Below, in pieces: positions 33,945 through 43,266 of a stretch of DNA of 64,000 nt (position 1 is the stretch's first letter; every line of letters starts with the position of its first letter). The stretch is from assembly GCA_026224825.1 (NCBI GenBank), contig JAMFRO010000022.1, forward strand, positions 1 to 64,000, read 5' to 3'. A model generated the notes under the pieces. That model saw only the letters and a program-made list of their open reading frames with translations. It was not told the DNA's origin and did no database searches. The position numbers and the translations under genes are program-made. The stretch comes from a bacterium (lineage in GTDB: Bacteria; Pseudomonadota; Alphaproteobacteria; Acetobacterales; Acetobacteraceae).

Positions 33945-36784
33945 GTTTTTGCTCCTTTGATGATGCGGTTGAAAATCTCCCGCACGGCGGTGGCGGTTTC
34001 ATTCATGCCAGCGCGCAATTGCGAGAAATCGATGCTGTCCGTGGCGCGCAGCAGTGGCGCCAGGGCTGATGGCGGCGGGTCTTCGGTATTATCGGCCAGC
34101 CCGGTGATGCGGTTGATGCCCTGGATGCTGCGCCATAGGAAATCCGCACTGGTCAGCACGGCGGCATCATCCTGGCTCAACACGCCGGCCTCGGCCAGGT
34201 GTAAAATGGCGGCTTTGGTGTTGGGCTGGAACACGCCGTGGATGAGCTGCAAGGCCTGGGCGATGAACATGACCTCCATCATCCCGCCCGGCATGGTTTT
34301 TACATCCCATGGGCCGCGCGGGGGTAGGTCTTCGGCCAGCCGGTCGCGCATGGCGGCGGTGTCGGCCAGGATTTTCTGGGCTGTGTCGGGGCGGCGTAAT
34401 GCTTCGGTTATCGCGCCGCGCACCACGGGGGCGAAACCTGGTGTGGCGGCCAGCACGCGGGCGCGGGTGAGGGCGAGGCGCTCCCAGGTCCAGCTTTCCT
34501 GCGCGTGGTAGCGCTGGAACGAGGCCAGGGAGACCGCTACCGGGCCTTGGTTGCCGGAGGGGCGCAGGCGCATGTCTATGTGGTACAGCGGGCCCTCCTT
34601 GGCGCGGGCGGTGAGCGCGCCCGTAAAAGCGTGGCTTAGCCGTACGAACCAGGGGGTGGGGGCGATGGCGGTTGGGGTGTGGTCGTAGACCATCATCAAA
34701 TCGAGGTCCGAGCCGGCCAGCATCTCGCTTGCGCCGGCTTTGCCCAAGGCCACCACGGCAAACCGTCCACCGCGCAATGCGCCGTAGCGTTTTTTATGTG
34801 CCGCCAGCACCACGGGCAGCAGCAGTGAGAGCGCCGACTCGGCCAGGGAGGTGCGGAATTTGCCCGCCGCATCGGCGTTTACATGGCCTTCCAGCGTGGC
34901 CACGGAGAGATGGAATTCCTCGCGCCGTACGAACAGGCGGGTTGTGGCGGTGGCCTGCTCTAAATCCTGCGCCTCGGCGAGCTGGCGGCGCAAAACCGGT
35001 TTGGGGGCGGCAAAACTTGCGGTGGGGTTGAGCAGCACCTCCAGGGCGTAAGGGTCCTGCGCCAGATGCTCGGCCAGGGCCGGGGCGGCGCCCAGCACGG
35101 CGGCGAGGCGGCGCAGGAGGGCGGGGTTGCGGCGGAACAGGGAGAGCAATTGTACCCCGGCGCGCTGCTGGCCGAGCAGGTTGTCGAAATGGGCGAAGGC
35201 TTTGTCCGGGTCCGGCTGGCTCCCGAGTGCTGCCAGCAGGTGCGGCACCAGCCCATCCAGCATTTCGCGCGCGCGGGGGGTGCGTAAGGCGGGCATCCGG
35301 CCGTCGGCCCAGTCACGCAGCCGCTCGGCGATATGCCGCTCGTGCTGGAAGCCGAGCCGGTGCAGGTGGGCGGTAAAGGCCTCGGGTGGGGCGCCTTCGC
35401 GGCCGGGGTCGATACTGGTCTGCGGTTCTTCCTGGGTTTCGAAGAAATGGCTGAAATGCCGGTGGACCCGGGCCAGCAGGGCCGGGAATAGTTTACGGAA
35501 ATGCGGTTCGCCGAGGAAGATTATGAACGCTTCCAGCCCGGCCTCGGTGCTGGGCAGTGCGTGGGTCTGGCGGTCGGCGACCATTTGCAGCCGGTGTTCT
35601 ATGCGGCGTAATTCCCGGTAATCAGCCGCCAGCTCGCGGGCGGCGCGCTCGGTGAGGTGCCTGGCCCGCACCAGGGCGGGCAAAGCCTGCAGGGTGGGGG
35701 AGATGCGCAGGGCGGAATCCTGCCCGCCCCAGACCAGCTCCAATGTCTGCACGATGAACTCGATCTCGCGTATGCCGCCAACGCCGCGTTTTACATCCTG
35801 GCCCAGTAGATCCTGCCGGCCGCTTTGCGCATCTATTTGGCGTTTCATCTCGTGGATGTCGTGAATCGCCGCGAAATCCAGATATTTGCGCCAGATGAAG
35901 GGGCGGATGGCGGTGAGGAAATGCTCGCCGAGGGCGATGTCCCCTGCCACCGGCCGGGCCTTGGAGAAGGCGGCGCGTTCCCAGGTGCGGCCTTGGCTCT
36001 CGTAATAGGTGAGGGAAGCGAGCAGGGAGACCACCGGCGGGGTGGCTGAAGGGTCGGGGCGCAGGCGTAGATCCACACGGAATACATAGCCATCCTCATC
36101 CCGGGCCGAGAGCAGGGTGGTGAGGTCGCGGGCGAGGCGGGCCATATGGCCGGTGGCTTCGGGGCCGTAGGCGGGGTTATCCGGGTCGTAGATGAGCACC
36201 AGGTCGATGTCCGAGGAGTAGTTCAGCTCCCAGGCGCCGAGCTTGCCCAAGGCCAGGGCGACAAAGCCGCAGCCGCGCTCGGGGGTTTCCGGGTGGGGCA
36301 GGGTGATTTTTGCGCCCTCATGCAATTCCAGCAGCAGATGCCGTATCGCGGCGCGGAGAGAAAGTTCGGCCAGCTCTGAGAGCGCGCCGGTGATGCGCTC
36401 CAGCGGCCAGATGTTGCCGATATCGGCAATGGCCAGAGCCAGAGCGATGCGGCGCTTGATCTGGCGTAGGGAAGACGCCAGCCGCGCGCGCGGCATAGCG
36501 GCGGGGATTTCGCGCAATCGCGCCAGCAGATACGCTACATGTGCCTCTACCCCGTTTGCCATGCAGGCCAGCAGCGCTGTCGAGTCGCGCAGCGCCAGAT
36601 CCGTGAGGTAAGGCGCATTGCCGCCCAGGGCGGTCAGCAGTGCTGCCCCTTCCGCCGTGCCGGCGAATTTTTGCTCTGCCGTGCCCAGGGCAGCGAAATC
36701 AGCAATCAGCCGCGCTGCTGCCGCCGTATCCGCGGCACGGGGGAAAGTGGGGGGAAGCTCTGGCTTGTGGGGGTAGTGCTGCAT
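33941..36784 (-). CDS. glnE: Glutamine synthetase adenylyltransferase/adenylyl-removing enzyme
   Basis: A 947-residue bifunctional enzyme that adenylylates and deadenylylates glutamine synthetase in response to PII and glutamine. Two nucleotidyltransferase domains are visible: the N-terminal one around ELNYSSDIDLVLIYDPD (~residue 190) and the C-terminal one with EMLAGSDLDLMMVYDHT (~690). Each carries the Asp-x-Asp metal pair. Length fits GlnE. Its start is 17 bp from the divergent AsmA-like start. Confidence 0.95.
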   Translation of the reverse strand: MQHYPHKPELPPTFPRAADTAAAARLIADFAALGTAEQKFAGTAEGAALLTALGGNAPYLTDLALRDSTALLACMANGVEAHVAYLLARLREIPAAMPRARLASSLRQIKRRIALALAIADIGNIWPLERITGALSELAELSLRAAIRHLLLELHEGAKITLPHPETPERGCGFVALALGKLGAWELNYSSDIDLVLIYDPDNPAYGPEATGHMARLARDLTTLLSARDEDGYVFRVDLRLRPDPSATPPVVSLLASLTYYESQGRTWERAAFSKARPVAGDIALGEHFLTAIRPFIWRKYLDFAAIHDIHEMKRQIDAQSGRQDLLGQDVKRGVGGIREIEFIVQTLELVWGGQDSALRISPTLQALPALVRARHLTERAARELAADYRELRRIEHRLQMVADRQTHALPSTEAGLEAFIIFLGEPHFRKLFPALLARVHRHFSHFFETQEEPQTSIDPGREGAPPEAFTAHLHRLGFQHERHIAERLRDWADGRMPALRTPRAREMLDGLVPHLLAALGSQPDPDKAFAHFDNLLGQQRAGVQLLSLFRRNPALLRRLAAVLGAAPALAEHLAQDPYALEVLLNPTASFAAPKPVLRRQLAEAQDLEQATATTRLFVRREEFHLSVATLEGHVNADAAGKFRTSLAESALSLLLPVVLAAHKKRYGALRGGRFAVVALGKAGASEMLAGSDLDLMMVYDHTPTAIAPTPWFVRLSHAFTGALTARAKEGPLYHIDMRLRPSGNQGPVAVSLASFQRYHAQESWTWERLALTRARVLAATPGFAPVVRGAITEALRRPDTAQKILADTAAMRDRLAEDLPPRGPWDVKTMPGGMMEVMFIAQALQLIHGVFQPNTKAAILHLAEAGVLSQDDAAVLTSADFLWRSIQGINRITGLADNTEDPPPSALAPLLRATDSIDFSQLRAGMNETATAVREIFNRIIKGAKT

Positions 36785-36801
36785 CTGGCAAGCAGAACAG
36801 G

Positions 36802-39528
36802 ATGAAGCTGCGTACGGGTCAAGCCGGAAAGATATGTTTGGAGGCGGCGCACCAGATTGGGCGCATCGCTTTGCTGCTGTTCATGCTGGGGCTGACGGCG
36901 CTGGGGCTGTTCGCCTTCAGCCTGTCGCGCCATCCCATCAGCGTGCCGCATCTCACCTCCTGGCTGGCCACCACGGCCTCGGGCGACGGCATTACCGTGC
37001 AGGTGGACAAGGGGGAGCTGGCCTGGGCTGGCTACCGCGAGGGTGGGGCAGTGCCTTTGGTGCTGCGGCTCAGCGGTATTTCCGTGCACAGCGCCGCCGG
37101 GGCGCTGCTGCTGACCATTCCCCAGGCCGATGCCGTGGTGCCGCCGCAGGATGTGTTTGGCGGGCGTGCCGCGATTTTGCTGCAGGCCAGTGCGGCGCGG
37201 ATCTCGGGCAGTGAGGCGCCGGTTACCATCCATGCCAATATCTGGCCGGGCAGCGGCTATAGTTTTTCGCGCGGGGCGATTTTTGTGAGCATCGGCGCCG
37301 GGGTGCTGGGGCCGGTGGATGTTGGTGTGCCCATCAGCGCCGCCAGCTTTACGCTGCAAACCTCGCCGGGCATGGCCGATATCACGGATGGCATTGCGAC
37401 ACTGGCGCCCATCGGCGGCAGCGCCCCGCATGCCACATTCACCTTTACGGCCCGGCGGGATACGAACTGGGCGGCCAGCCTGCATGCCACGGTGGATGCG
37501 GTGCGCGCGGAGGAGCTTGGCCGCTACTGGCCGGAGCCGGCGCTGCGCCTCACGAGGGAATGGGTGGTCACGCATATCACCGCCGGTACGGCCAGCAATG
37601 CTGCTTATACCTTTACCCTCACCGCCCCTGGCGATCTCTCCAGCCTCGACCTCACCGGCGCCGCCGGTGGGTTCGATGGCACGGGGCTGACGTTGTACTG
37701 GGTGATGAACGGCTGGCCGGTGAAAGGGCTGGATGGACATTTCAGCATGCCGGACAGCGATGAGGCGATTATTGCCGCCACCGCCGGGCAGGTTGGCAAT
37801 GTGGTGATGCGCCAGGGGCGGATGGACATTACCGGTATGAGCCATAGGGACCAGACCGGGGTGCTGAATGTGAGCCTGGCCGGTGCCGCGCCGGATGTGC
37901 TGGCGGCACTCAACGCCCCGCCGCTGGCACTGCTGCGCAACGCGCCGCCGATGGTGTTGCAGACCACCGGCCAGGTGGACGGCACGCTTGGGCTGGTTAT
38001 CCCCTTTGAGCGGGCGCTGAGCTTTAACGACGTGAAACTCGATGCTGATGTCAATTTGCATGGTTTCTCCATGCCATCGGTGGTGCCGCAGCTCGGGTTC
38101 AGTAAAGGCGAGGCGCATATCCGCACCGATGGCCATAGCCTGACCATGCAGGCGCGCGCGCAACTCGCCGGTGAACCGGTGAGCATGGCGATGACCGGGG
38201 ATTTCGTGGGGGCCGGTACTGAGGATCTCACCCTGAAGGGCGCCGCCGGACCGCAGCTCTGGCATGTACTGGGGCTGGACAGCGCCACGGATGCGAGTGG
38301 TACCGCGCCCTTTACCATCCATGTGTACGGGGCCGCGACCGGGGCGCAGGCGGCGGATTTGCAGGCGGACCTTACCCCGGCGGCACTGGCCCTGCCCATG
38401 GCCGGCTGGGGTAAGAAGACCGGGGAGAAGGGGGATTTTTCCGCCAGCATGAGCCTGAATAATGGCGCGCTGGTCTCGGTACGGAATTTTGCCGCCCATG
38501 CGCCGGGGCTGGTGGTGGAGGGGGTGGAGCAAGGCGGTGCGCTGGTGTTTTCCACCGCTGATATCGGCCGCACTCAGGCCAAGGGCGTGTTGCGCTGGCC
38601 GGTGGTTAAGGGCGGGGACTGGACGGCGGATTTTTCCGGCCCGGTACTCGACATCCGCCAGAGCAAGCCTGGCCATGCCGGGCAGGGCCCGGCCAAACCC
38701 GGCTATGCCGGGGAGGGCCCGGCTAAACCCGGGGCTGCCGTGCTGCCCCCGGTTGCGCCTAGCGGGCCCGGCTGGACCGCTAGGCTGAATTTCGCCCAGC
38801 TCTATCTGGCCGAGGCCCCGGCCCCGGCGCTTGCGCGGTTTGCCATCACGGCGCAGGGCCAGGGCGGCACGCTGCTGCAGGCGCAAGGGGCGGCGGATGG
38901 CCTGACACTGGCCGTGACGCCGCAGACCCCCACCAGCCGTACGCTGGTGCTGCATGGCGCGGATGCCGGGGCGTTGCTGCGCGCCCTCGGTGAGTATCCG
39001 CATCTGCAGGGCGGCACGCTGGATCTGCGCGCGGTGTATGGCGGAGGCCAGGCGGTGACCGGCAAGGTCAGCCTGCTGGCGGCGCGCTTCGCCAATGCGC
39101 CGGATGTGACGAAATTTCTTCAGGCGCTCACCCTGTACGGGCTCGCCGATGCCGCCTCCGGCCCCGGCCTCAAAATCTCCCGCGCCGAAATACCCTTCAC
39201 TTTGCAGGACGGCGTGCTGACGCTGCACGGCGCGCGCGCCTGGTCCAGCTCTCTGGGCTTCACCGCCAGCGGTAGTTTCGACCTGGTGAATAATGCCTGC
39301 GACCTGGATACCACCATCGTGCCGCTCTACGCACTCAACGCGTTGCCGGGTAAAATCCCCCTCATTGGCAAACTCTTCTCGCCCGAAAAAGGCGGCGGCC
39401 TGCTGGCCATGCGCGCCCATATCTCCGGCCCCATCGACCACGCCAGCGTCAGCATCAACCCGCTCTCAGCCCTAACCCCCGGCTTCCTGCGCTCCATCTT
39501 CGGCATCGGCGAGAAGCCTGGGGGTTAG
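36802..39528 (+). CDS. AsmA-like / YhdP-like envelope protein
   Basis: A 908-residue protein with one N-terminal membrane anchor (IALLLFMLGLTALGLFAFSL, ~20-40) and a large periplasmic, beta-strand-rich remainder. The C-terminus (SLGFTASGSFDLVNNACDLD, then IPLIGKLFSPEKGGGLLAM) matches the AsmA-like C-terminal domain. Such proteins are thought to bridge the periplasm and move phospholipids to the outer membrane. A 30-bp tandem repeat at 38665-38735 encodes KPGHAGQGPA / KPGYAGEGPA / KPGAA, an insertion loop. ATG 36802 follows AGGAT; upstream sequence is antisense to glnE. Confidence 0.78.
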   Translation: MKLRTGQAGKICLEAAHQIGRIALLLFMLGLTALGLFAFSLSRHPISVPHLTSWLATTASGDGITVQVDKGELAWAGYREGGAVPLVLRLSGISVHSAAGALLLTIPQADAVVPPQDVFGGRAAILLQASAARISGSEAPVTIHANIWPGSGYSFSRGAIFVSIGAGVLGPVDVGVPISAASFTLQTSPGMADITDGIATLAPIGGSAPHATFTFTARRDTNWAASLHATVDAVRAEELGRYWPEPALRLTREWVVTHITAGTASNAAYTFTLTAPGDLSSLDLTGAAGGFDGTGLTLYWVMNGWPVKGLDGHFSMPDSDEAIIAATAGQVGNVVMRQGRMDITGMSHRDQTGVLNVSLAGAAPDVLAALNAPPLALLRNAPPMVLQTTGQVDGTLGLVIPFERALSFNDVKLDADVNLHGFSMPSVVPQLGFSKGEAHIRTDGHSLTMQARAQLAGEPVSMAMTGDFVGAGTEDLTLKGAAGPQLWHVLGLDSATDASGTAPFTIHVYGAATGAQAADLQADLTPAALALPMAGWGKKTGEKGDFSASMSLNNGALVSVRNFAAHAPGLVVEGVEQGGALVFSTADIGRTQAKGVLRWPVVKGGDWTADFSGPVLDIRQSKPGHAGQGPAKPGYAGEGPAKPGAAVLPPVAPSGPGWTARLNFAQLYLAEAPAPALARFAITAQGQGGTLLQAQGAADGLTLAVTPQTPTSRTLVLHGADAGALLRALGEYPHLQGGTLDLRAVYGGGQAVTGKVSLLAARFANAPDVTKFLQALTLYGLADAASGPGLKISRAEIPFTLQDGVLTLHGARAWSSSLGFTASGSFDLVNNACDLDTTIVPLYALNALPGKIPLIGKLFSPEKGGGLLAMRAHISGPIDHASVSINPLSALTPGFLRSIFGIGEKPGG
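38665..38735 (+). repeat. 30-bp tandem repeat within the AsmA-like gene
   Basis: Two full 30-bp units (38665-38694 and 38695-38724) and a third partial unit encode a ten-residue Gly/Pro repeat. The frame is preserved, so this is an in-frame loop expansion. Confidence 0.8.
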
Positions 39529-39546
39529 GGCGGGGGTGTTCCAAGG

Positions 39547-39580
39547 AAAAAAAGGCCAGGGCAGAGCCCTGGCCTTTTTT
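39547..39580. terminator. Bidirectional terminator between the AsmA-like gene and grpE
   Basis: An 8-bp stem GGCCAGGG/CCCTGGCC (39554-39561 and 39567-39574) with loop CAGAG is flanked by seven A on the left and six T on the right. It can therefore stop both convergent genes. Confidence 0.92.
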
Positions 39581-39605
39581 CCGCGGAACGCCCCAGCCTT
39601 AAGCC

Positions 39606-40169
39606 TCAGGCCTCGGCGTCGATGTGGGGTTGGGTGCCGGCTGGGGGTTTGGAGACGACGACCATGGCGGGGCGGAGGAGGCGGCCGTTGAGTTGCCAGG
39701 TTTGGGTCCAGGCTTGGAGGATTGTGCCGGGCGGGTGGTCCGCGCTTTCCTGTTCGGACATGGCCTGGTGCAGGTTGGCGTCGAAGGGGGCGCCGGTGGG
39801 GTCTACGCGGGTGATGCCGTTGCGTTCCAGCAAAGCGACGAAGGAGCGTTCGATGCCTTCGAAGCCGTCGCGCATTTTGGCGATGATATCGGGCTCATCC
39901 TCGGCGCGTTTGGGGAGTGAGGTGATGCCGCGGGTGAGGTTTTCCGCGGCTTCGGCGACGTCTCGGCCGAATTTCTGCAGCGCGTAGGCGCGTGCGTCTT
40001 TGACTTCGCGTTCGGTGCGGGCGCGCAGATTGGCCATTTCGGCCTCGGAGCGCAGCCATTTATCGCGTGTTTCCTGAAGCTCCTGCTCCAGCATGGCGAT
40101 GCGGACATCCGGCGCGACGAGCGCCTCTTCCTGGATGGGAATCTCGGTCTGTTCAGTATTCTCGGTCAT
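39606..40169 (-). CDS. grpE: GrpE nucleotide exchange factor
   Basis: A 187-residue DnaK co-chaperone that releases ADP. An acidic N-terminus is followed by a long coiled coil (LEQELQETRDKWLRSEAEMA, then NLRARTEREVKDARAYALQK). The C-terminal beta domain contains NLHQAMSEQESADHPPGTIL. Length and order fit GrpE. dnaK and hrcA are not adjacent in the window. Confidence 0.95.
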   Translation of the reverse strand: MTENTEQTEIPIQEEALVAPDVRIAMLEQELQETRDKWLRSEAEMANLRARTEREVKDARAYALQKFGRDVAEAAENLTRGITSLPKRAEDEPDIIAKMRDGFEGIERSFVALLERNGITRVDPTGAPFDANLHQAMSEQESADHPPGTILQAWTQTWQLNGRLLRPAMVVVSKPPAGTQPHIDAEA

Positions 40170-40241
40170 GCGGCCGAATTAAGCGATGTTGGGCTCCGAA
40201 ACAAGGTGAGGGGGCGCAAACTGCTCATCCCAGGCGCAGAC

Positions 40242-41204
40242 TTAATCTCGCTGCCACACGCGCCAGGCGCCGGCTGTTGGGTTGTCGTTGCTGGCATTGA
40301 CCCGCTCTGCCGCCATATCGGCCAGGCGCAGGGCCACGGCGGCGTGTTCCAGGACGGAGGAGGCGTCATCGCCGCTGCCGGACCAGCGGGGGGCGACGCC
40401 GACGGTGATGATGGCGCGCTCGGGGAGGAGGGCGGGCAGGGTGGTGCAGAATTTGGCGGCGCGCTCGCCGCCGGTGAGATGGTCCATGTTGTCGCACCAC
40501 AGCCCGATGGTGGTCTCGTCGATGCGGCCGAGCAGGTCGGTCGGGCGGACGATGTCGCGCAATTCCTCGGCCAGGCGGATGGCGACGGCGCTGCGGAATT
40601 TTGCGCCGCTGCGGGAGAAGCCGAGATACAGCAACGTGCCGGGCTGCTCCTCGACATCGAGACGGTCCAGGCGGCGGGCGACTTCCTCGCCGAAGGTGCG
40701 GTGCGACCAGAGGCCGGTTTCGGCATCCAGCATGGTGTGGCGGATCAGCGCTGGGTCGTCCGGGCGGCCGGCGTGGCGGTCGGGCAGGGTCAGCTCGGGT
40801 GTTTCCATGTCGAACAACAGGCCGTAGGTGCCGATGACGGCGCCGCCGGAGATGCGCGGGGCGAGGGAGAGGCGGAAGAAGGCGGTGCCGCCACTGAGTT
40901 GCGCCAGCCGCACCTTGCCGTGCCAGGCGACACATTCAGTGCAAATTGTCGTGATGATGGAGCGGAATTGCGTGGCGCTGAGGTCTTCCTCCTCCGCTGT
41001 GCCGCCGGCCAGAAGCGTGGCCAGCTCTACCCCCAGCAGCGTGGCGGCGGGCTGGCCGAGGGCCTTGCCGGGGCCAAAACCGGTGAATCGGCCCATCGGA
41101 TCCGTCTCAAACGCCAAATCCGCCAGCATGGCGGCGACGGCGAGCCAGGAATGACCGGGGGCGGGGGCCAGCGGCGCGGAGAGCGAAAGGGGGGAGCTAG
41201 TCAT
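40242..41204 (-). CDS. PAS protein with degenerate GGDEF domain
   Basis: A 320-residue soluble protein. The N-terminal half looks PAS-like (DLAFETDPMGRFTGFGPGKA, then LLGVELATLL, and a second PAS-like strand region to about 150). The C-terminal half keeps the fold features of a diguanylate cyclase (LDAETGLWSHRTFGEEVARR), but the active site reads LLGRIDETTIGLW in place of the GG(D/E)EF loop. It is therefore unlikely to make cyclic di-GMP and may act as an effector or scaffold. It is divergent from dapD. Confidence 0.6.
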   Translation of the reverse strand: MTSSPLSLSAPLAPAPGHSWLAVAAMLADLAFETDPMGRFTGFGPGKALGQPAATLLGVELATLLAGGTAEEEDLSATQFRSIITTICTECVAWHGKVRLAQLSGGTAFFRLSLAPRISGGAVIGTYGLLFDMETPELTLPDRHAGRPDDPALIRHTMLDAETGLWSHRTFGEEVARRLDRLDVEEQPGTLLYLGFSRSGAKFRSAVAIRLAEELRDIVRPTDLLGRIDETTIGLWCDNMDHLTGGERAAKFCTTLPALLPERAIITVGVAPRWSGSGDDASSVLEHAAVALRLADMAAERVNASNDNPTAGAWRVWQRD

Positions 41205-41268
41205 GCGCTGTGATTTAAGGGGAGGTGGTTAATATCCTCTTAAGCAGCGGCGCGACCAGCAAGTTGCG

Positions 41269-41298
41269 TTGACATTGTGCACTGCACACGTTCATGCT
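41269..41298 (+). promoter_or_regulatory. Probable dapD promoter with palindrome GTGCACTGCAC in the spacer
   Basis: A perfect TTGACA (41269-41274) is followed 17-18 bp later by a weak -10 (CATGCT, 41293-41298). Between them is the palindrome GTGCA-C-TGCAC (41277-41287), overlapping the 11-mer shared with the dapB leader at 13537-13547. A regulator bound here would block RNA polymerase. Confidence 0.4.
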
Positions 41299-41327
41299 GG
41301 TGGGATGTTAGTAAGCTTGAGGCGCGT

Positions 41328-42167
41328 ATGAGCAAGGACCTGAAATCCATTATCGAGAATGCCTGGGACCGGCGTTCCGATATATCCCCCACCACCCAGG
41401 GCGCCGTACGCAATGCCGTGGAGGAGGTGCTGGAGCAGTTGGATTCCGGCCAGTTGCGCGTGGCCGAGCTGGAGGGCGAGGCGTGGACCGTCAACCAATG
41501 GGTGAAGCAGGCGGTGCTGCTGTCGTTCCGGATTCACCCGAACCAGCTGGTGGAGGCCGCCGCCGGCGGTGCGCCGGCCTATGACAAGGTGGGGCTGAAA
41601 TACGACAACTGGAAACAGCACCGCTTTGCCGCTGCCGGCGTGCGCGTGGTGCCGGGTGCCGTGGTGCGTTATTCCTCGTTCATCGCCCCTGGTGTGGTGC
41701 TGATGCCGTGCTTTGTTAATGTTGGGGCACGGATTGGCGAGGGTACGATGATCGATACCTGGTCCACCGTGGGGTCCTGTGCGCAGATTGGCAAGAACTG
41801 CCATATTTCCGGCGGCGTGGGCATTGGTGGTGTGCTGGAGCCGTTGCAGGCGAATCCGGTTATCATTGAAGATGATTGCTTTATCGGTGCGCGTTCAGAG
41901 GTTGCTGAAGGTGTGATCGTGGGCCAGGGGTCCGTGATTTCCATGGGTGTGTTCCTGGGTGGCTCGACCAAGATTGTGGACCGGGAGAGCGGCGAGGTGT
42001 TTTACGGCAAGGTGCCGCCGTATTCGGTGGTGGTGCCGGGCACGCTGCCGGGTAAGCGTACGCGCATCGGGCTGGCGTCGCCGAGCCTGGCCTGTGCGGT
42101 GATCGTGAAGCGGGTGGATGCGCAGACGCGTTCGAAGACCTCCGTGAACGAGTTGTTGCGCGCGTAA
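41328..42167 (+). CDS. dapD: Tetrahydrodipicolinate N-succinyltransferase, E. coli class
   Basis: A 279-residue hexapeptide-repeat transferase. The N-terminal helical domain has [20 protein letters not shown], followed by [17 protein letters not shown]. The left-handed beta-helix includes [20 protein letters not shown], then [18 protein letters not shown]. It makes N-succinyl-2-amino-6-ketopimelate for DAP/lysine. It sits 4 bp upstream of dapE, so it is the pathway copy; the class found at 7714 is different. ATG 41328 starts the conserved N-terminal sequence. Confidence 0.96.
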   Translation: MSKDLKSIIENAWDRRSDISPTTQGAVRNAVEEVLEQLDSGQLRVAELEGEAWTVNQWVKQAVLLSFRIHPNQLVEAAAGGAPAYDKVGLKYDNWKQHRFAAAGVRVVPGAVVRYSSFIAPGVVLMPCFVNVGARIGEGTMIDTWSTVGSCAQIGKNCHISGGVGIGGVLEPLQANPVIIEDDCFIGARSEVAEGVIVGQGSVISMGVFLGGSTKIVDRESGEVFYGKVPPYSVVVPGTLPGKRTRIGLASPSLACAVIVKRVDAQTRSKTSVNELLRA

Positions 42168-42171
42168 ACCC

Positions 42172-43266
42172 ATGGATGTGGTGAGCCTCGCGCGGGAGCT
42201 GGTGCGCTGCAATTCCGTCACCCCGGCGGATGGCGGGGCGCAGGCCGTGCTTATCAATGTGCTTGAAAATCAGGGCTTTACCGTTACGAAGTTGAAGTAC
42301 GGTGAGATTGAGAATTTTTTTGCCGAGCGTCCGGGGCCGGGGCCGCATTTATGCTTTGCCGGGCATACGGATGTGGTGCCGCCGGGCGTGGGCTGGGCGC
42401 ATGATCCGTTTGCGGCCGAGGAGGTCGAGGGGGTTATCTTTGGCCGCGGGGCGGTGGATATGAAGGGCAGTATTGCCGCGTTTACCGCTGCTGCCGCTGA
42501 GCTGCCGGGGCATATTTCCTTTCTCATTACGGGCGATGAAGAGGGCGAGGCCGTTAACGGCACGGTGAAAGTGCTGGAATGGATGGCGGCGCGGGGCAAA
42601 ATTCCGGATTTTTGCGTGGTGGGCGAGCCGACCAGCCAGTTTCAGCTTGGCGATGTGGTTAAAGTCGGGCGGCGCGGCAGTATGAATGCGGTGATCAACA
42701 TGCCGGGGCGGCAGGGGCATGCGGCCTATCCGCATCTGGCGGATAATGCGGTGCATAAGCTCATTCCCGTGCTGGCCGAGCTGGTGGCGCGGCGGTTGGA
42801 CGAGGGGAATGATTTCTTCCAGCCTTCGTCGCTGCAGATTACCAGTGTGGATGTCGGCAATCCGGTTACCAATGTTATTCCGGGTGCTGCCACGGCGCGG
42901 CTGAACATAAGGTTCAACGATGCCCATACTGGGGCTGCCCTCACAGCCTGGCTGCGCGAGGTGCTGGACCGGTATGAGCCCGAGGCGGCGCTGGATGTTC
43001 GCATTTCCGGCGAGGCGTTTTTGACCAGGCCGGGGCGCGAGATTGAGATTCTGGCGCAAGCGGTGGAGAGCGTGACCGGGATTAAGCCGGACCGGAATAC
43101 GGGCGGTGGCACCTCCGATGCGCGGTTCATTTCGCGCTATTGCCCGGTGGCGGAATTCGGCCTAGTCGGGGCCACCATGCACAAGGTGGACGAGGCCGTG
43201 CCCATTGCCGAGTTGCGGCAGCTTACCGAGGTGTACAAAGCCCTTATCGGTGCGTTCTGCCAATGA
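42172..43266 (+). CDS. dapE: Succinyl-diaminopimelate desuccinylase
   Basis: A 364-residue M20-family zinc hydrolase that removes succinate from N-succinyl-LL-DAP. Metal ligands are visible in LCFAGHTDVVPPG, RGAVDMKGSIAAF and ITGDEEGEAVNGT, followed by VVGEPTS. The C-terminal NTGGGTSDARFI is typical of DapE. It follows dapD by 4 bp and overlaps the next gene by 4 bp (ATGA). Confidence 0.95.
   Translation: MDVVSLARELVRCNSVTPADGGAQAVLINVLENQGFTVTKLKYGEIENFFAERPGPGPHLCFAGHTDVVPPGVGWAHDPFAAEEVEGVIFGRGAVDMKGSIAAFTAAAAELPGHISFLITGDEEGEAVNGTVKVLEWMAARGKIPDFCVVGEPTSQFQLGDVVKVGRRGSMNAVINMPGRQGHAAYPHLADNAVHKLIPVLAELVARRLDEGNDFFQPSSLQITSVDVGNPVTNVIPGAATARLNIRFNDAHTGAALTAWLREVLDRYEPEAALDVRISGEAFLTRPGREIEILAQAVESVTGIKPDRNTGGGTSDARFISRYCPVAEFGLVGATMHKVDEAVPIAELRQLTEVYKALIGAFCQ

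Noticed and set aside
36706-39441. Long minus-strand frame (~900 codons) opposite the AsmA-like gene
   Set aside because: Composition (Arg, His, Gly, Gln) is typical of antisense reading of high-GC codons. The plus-strand frame has a membrane anchor and an AsmA C-terminal domain.
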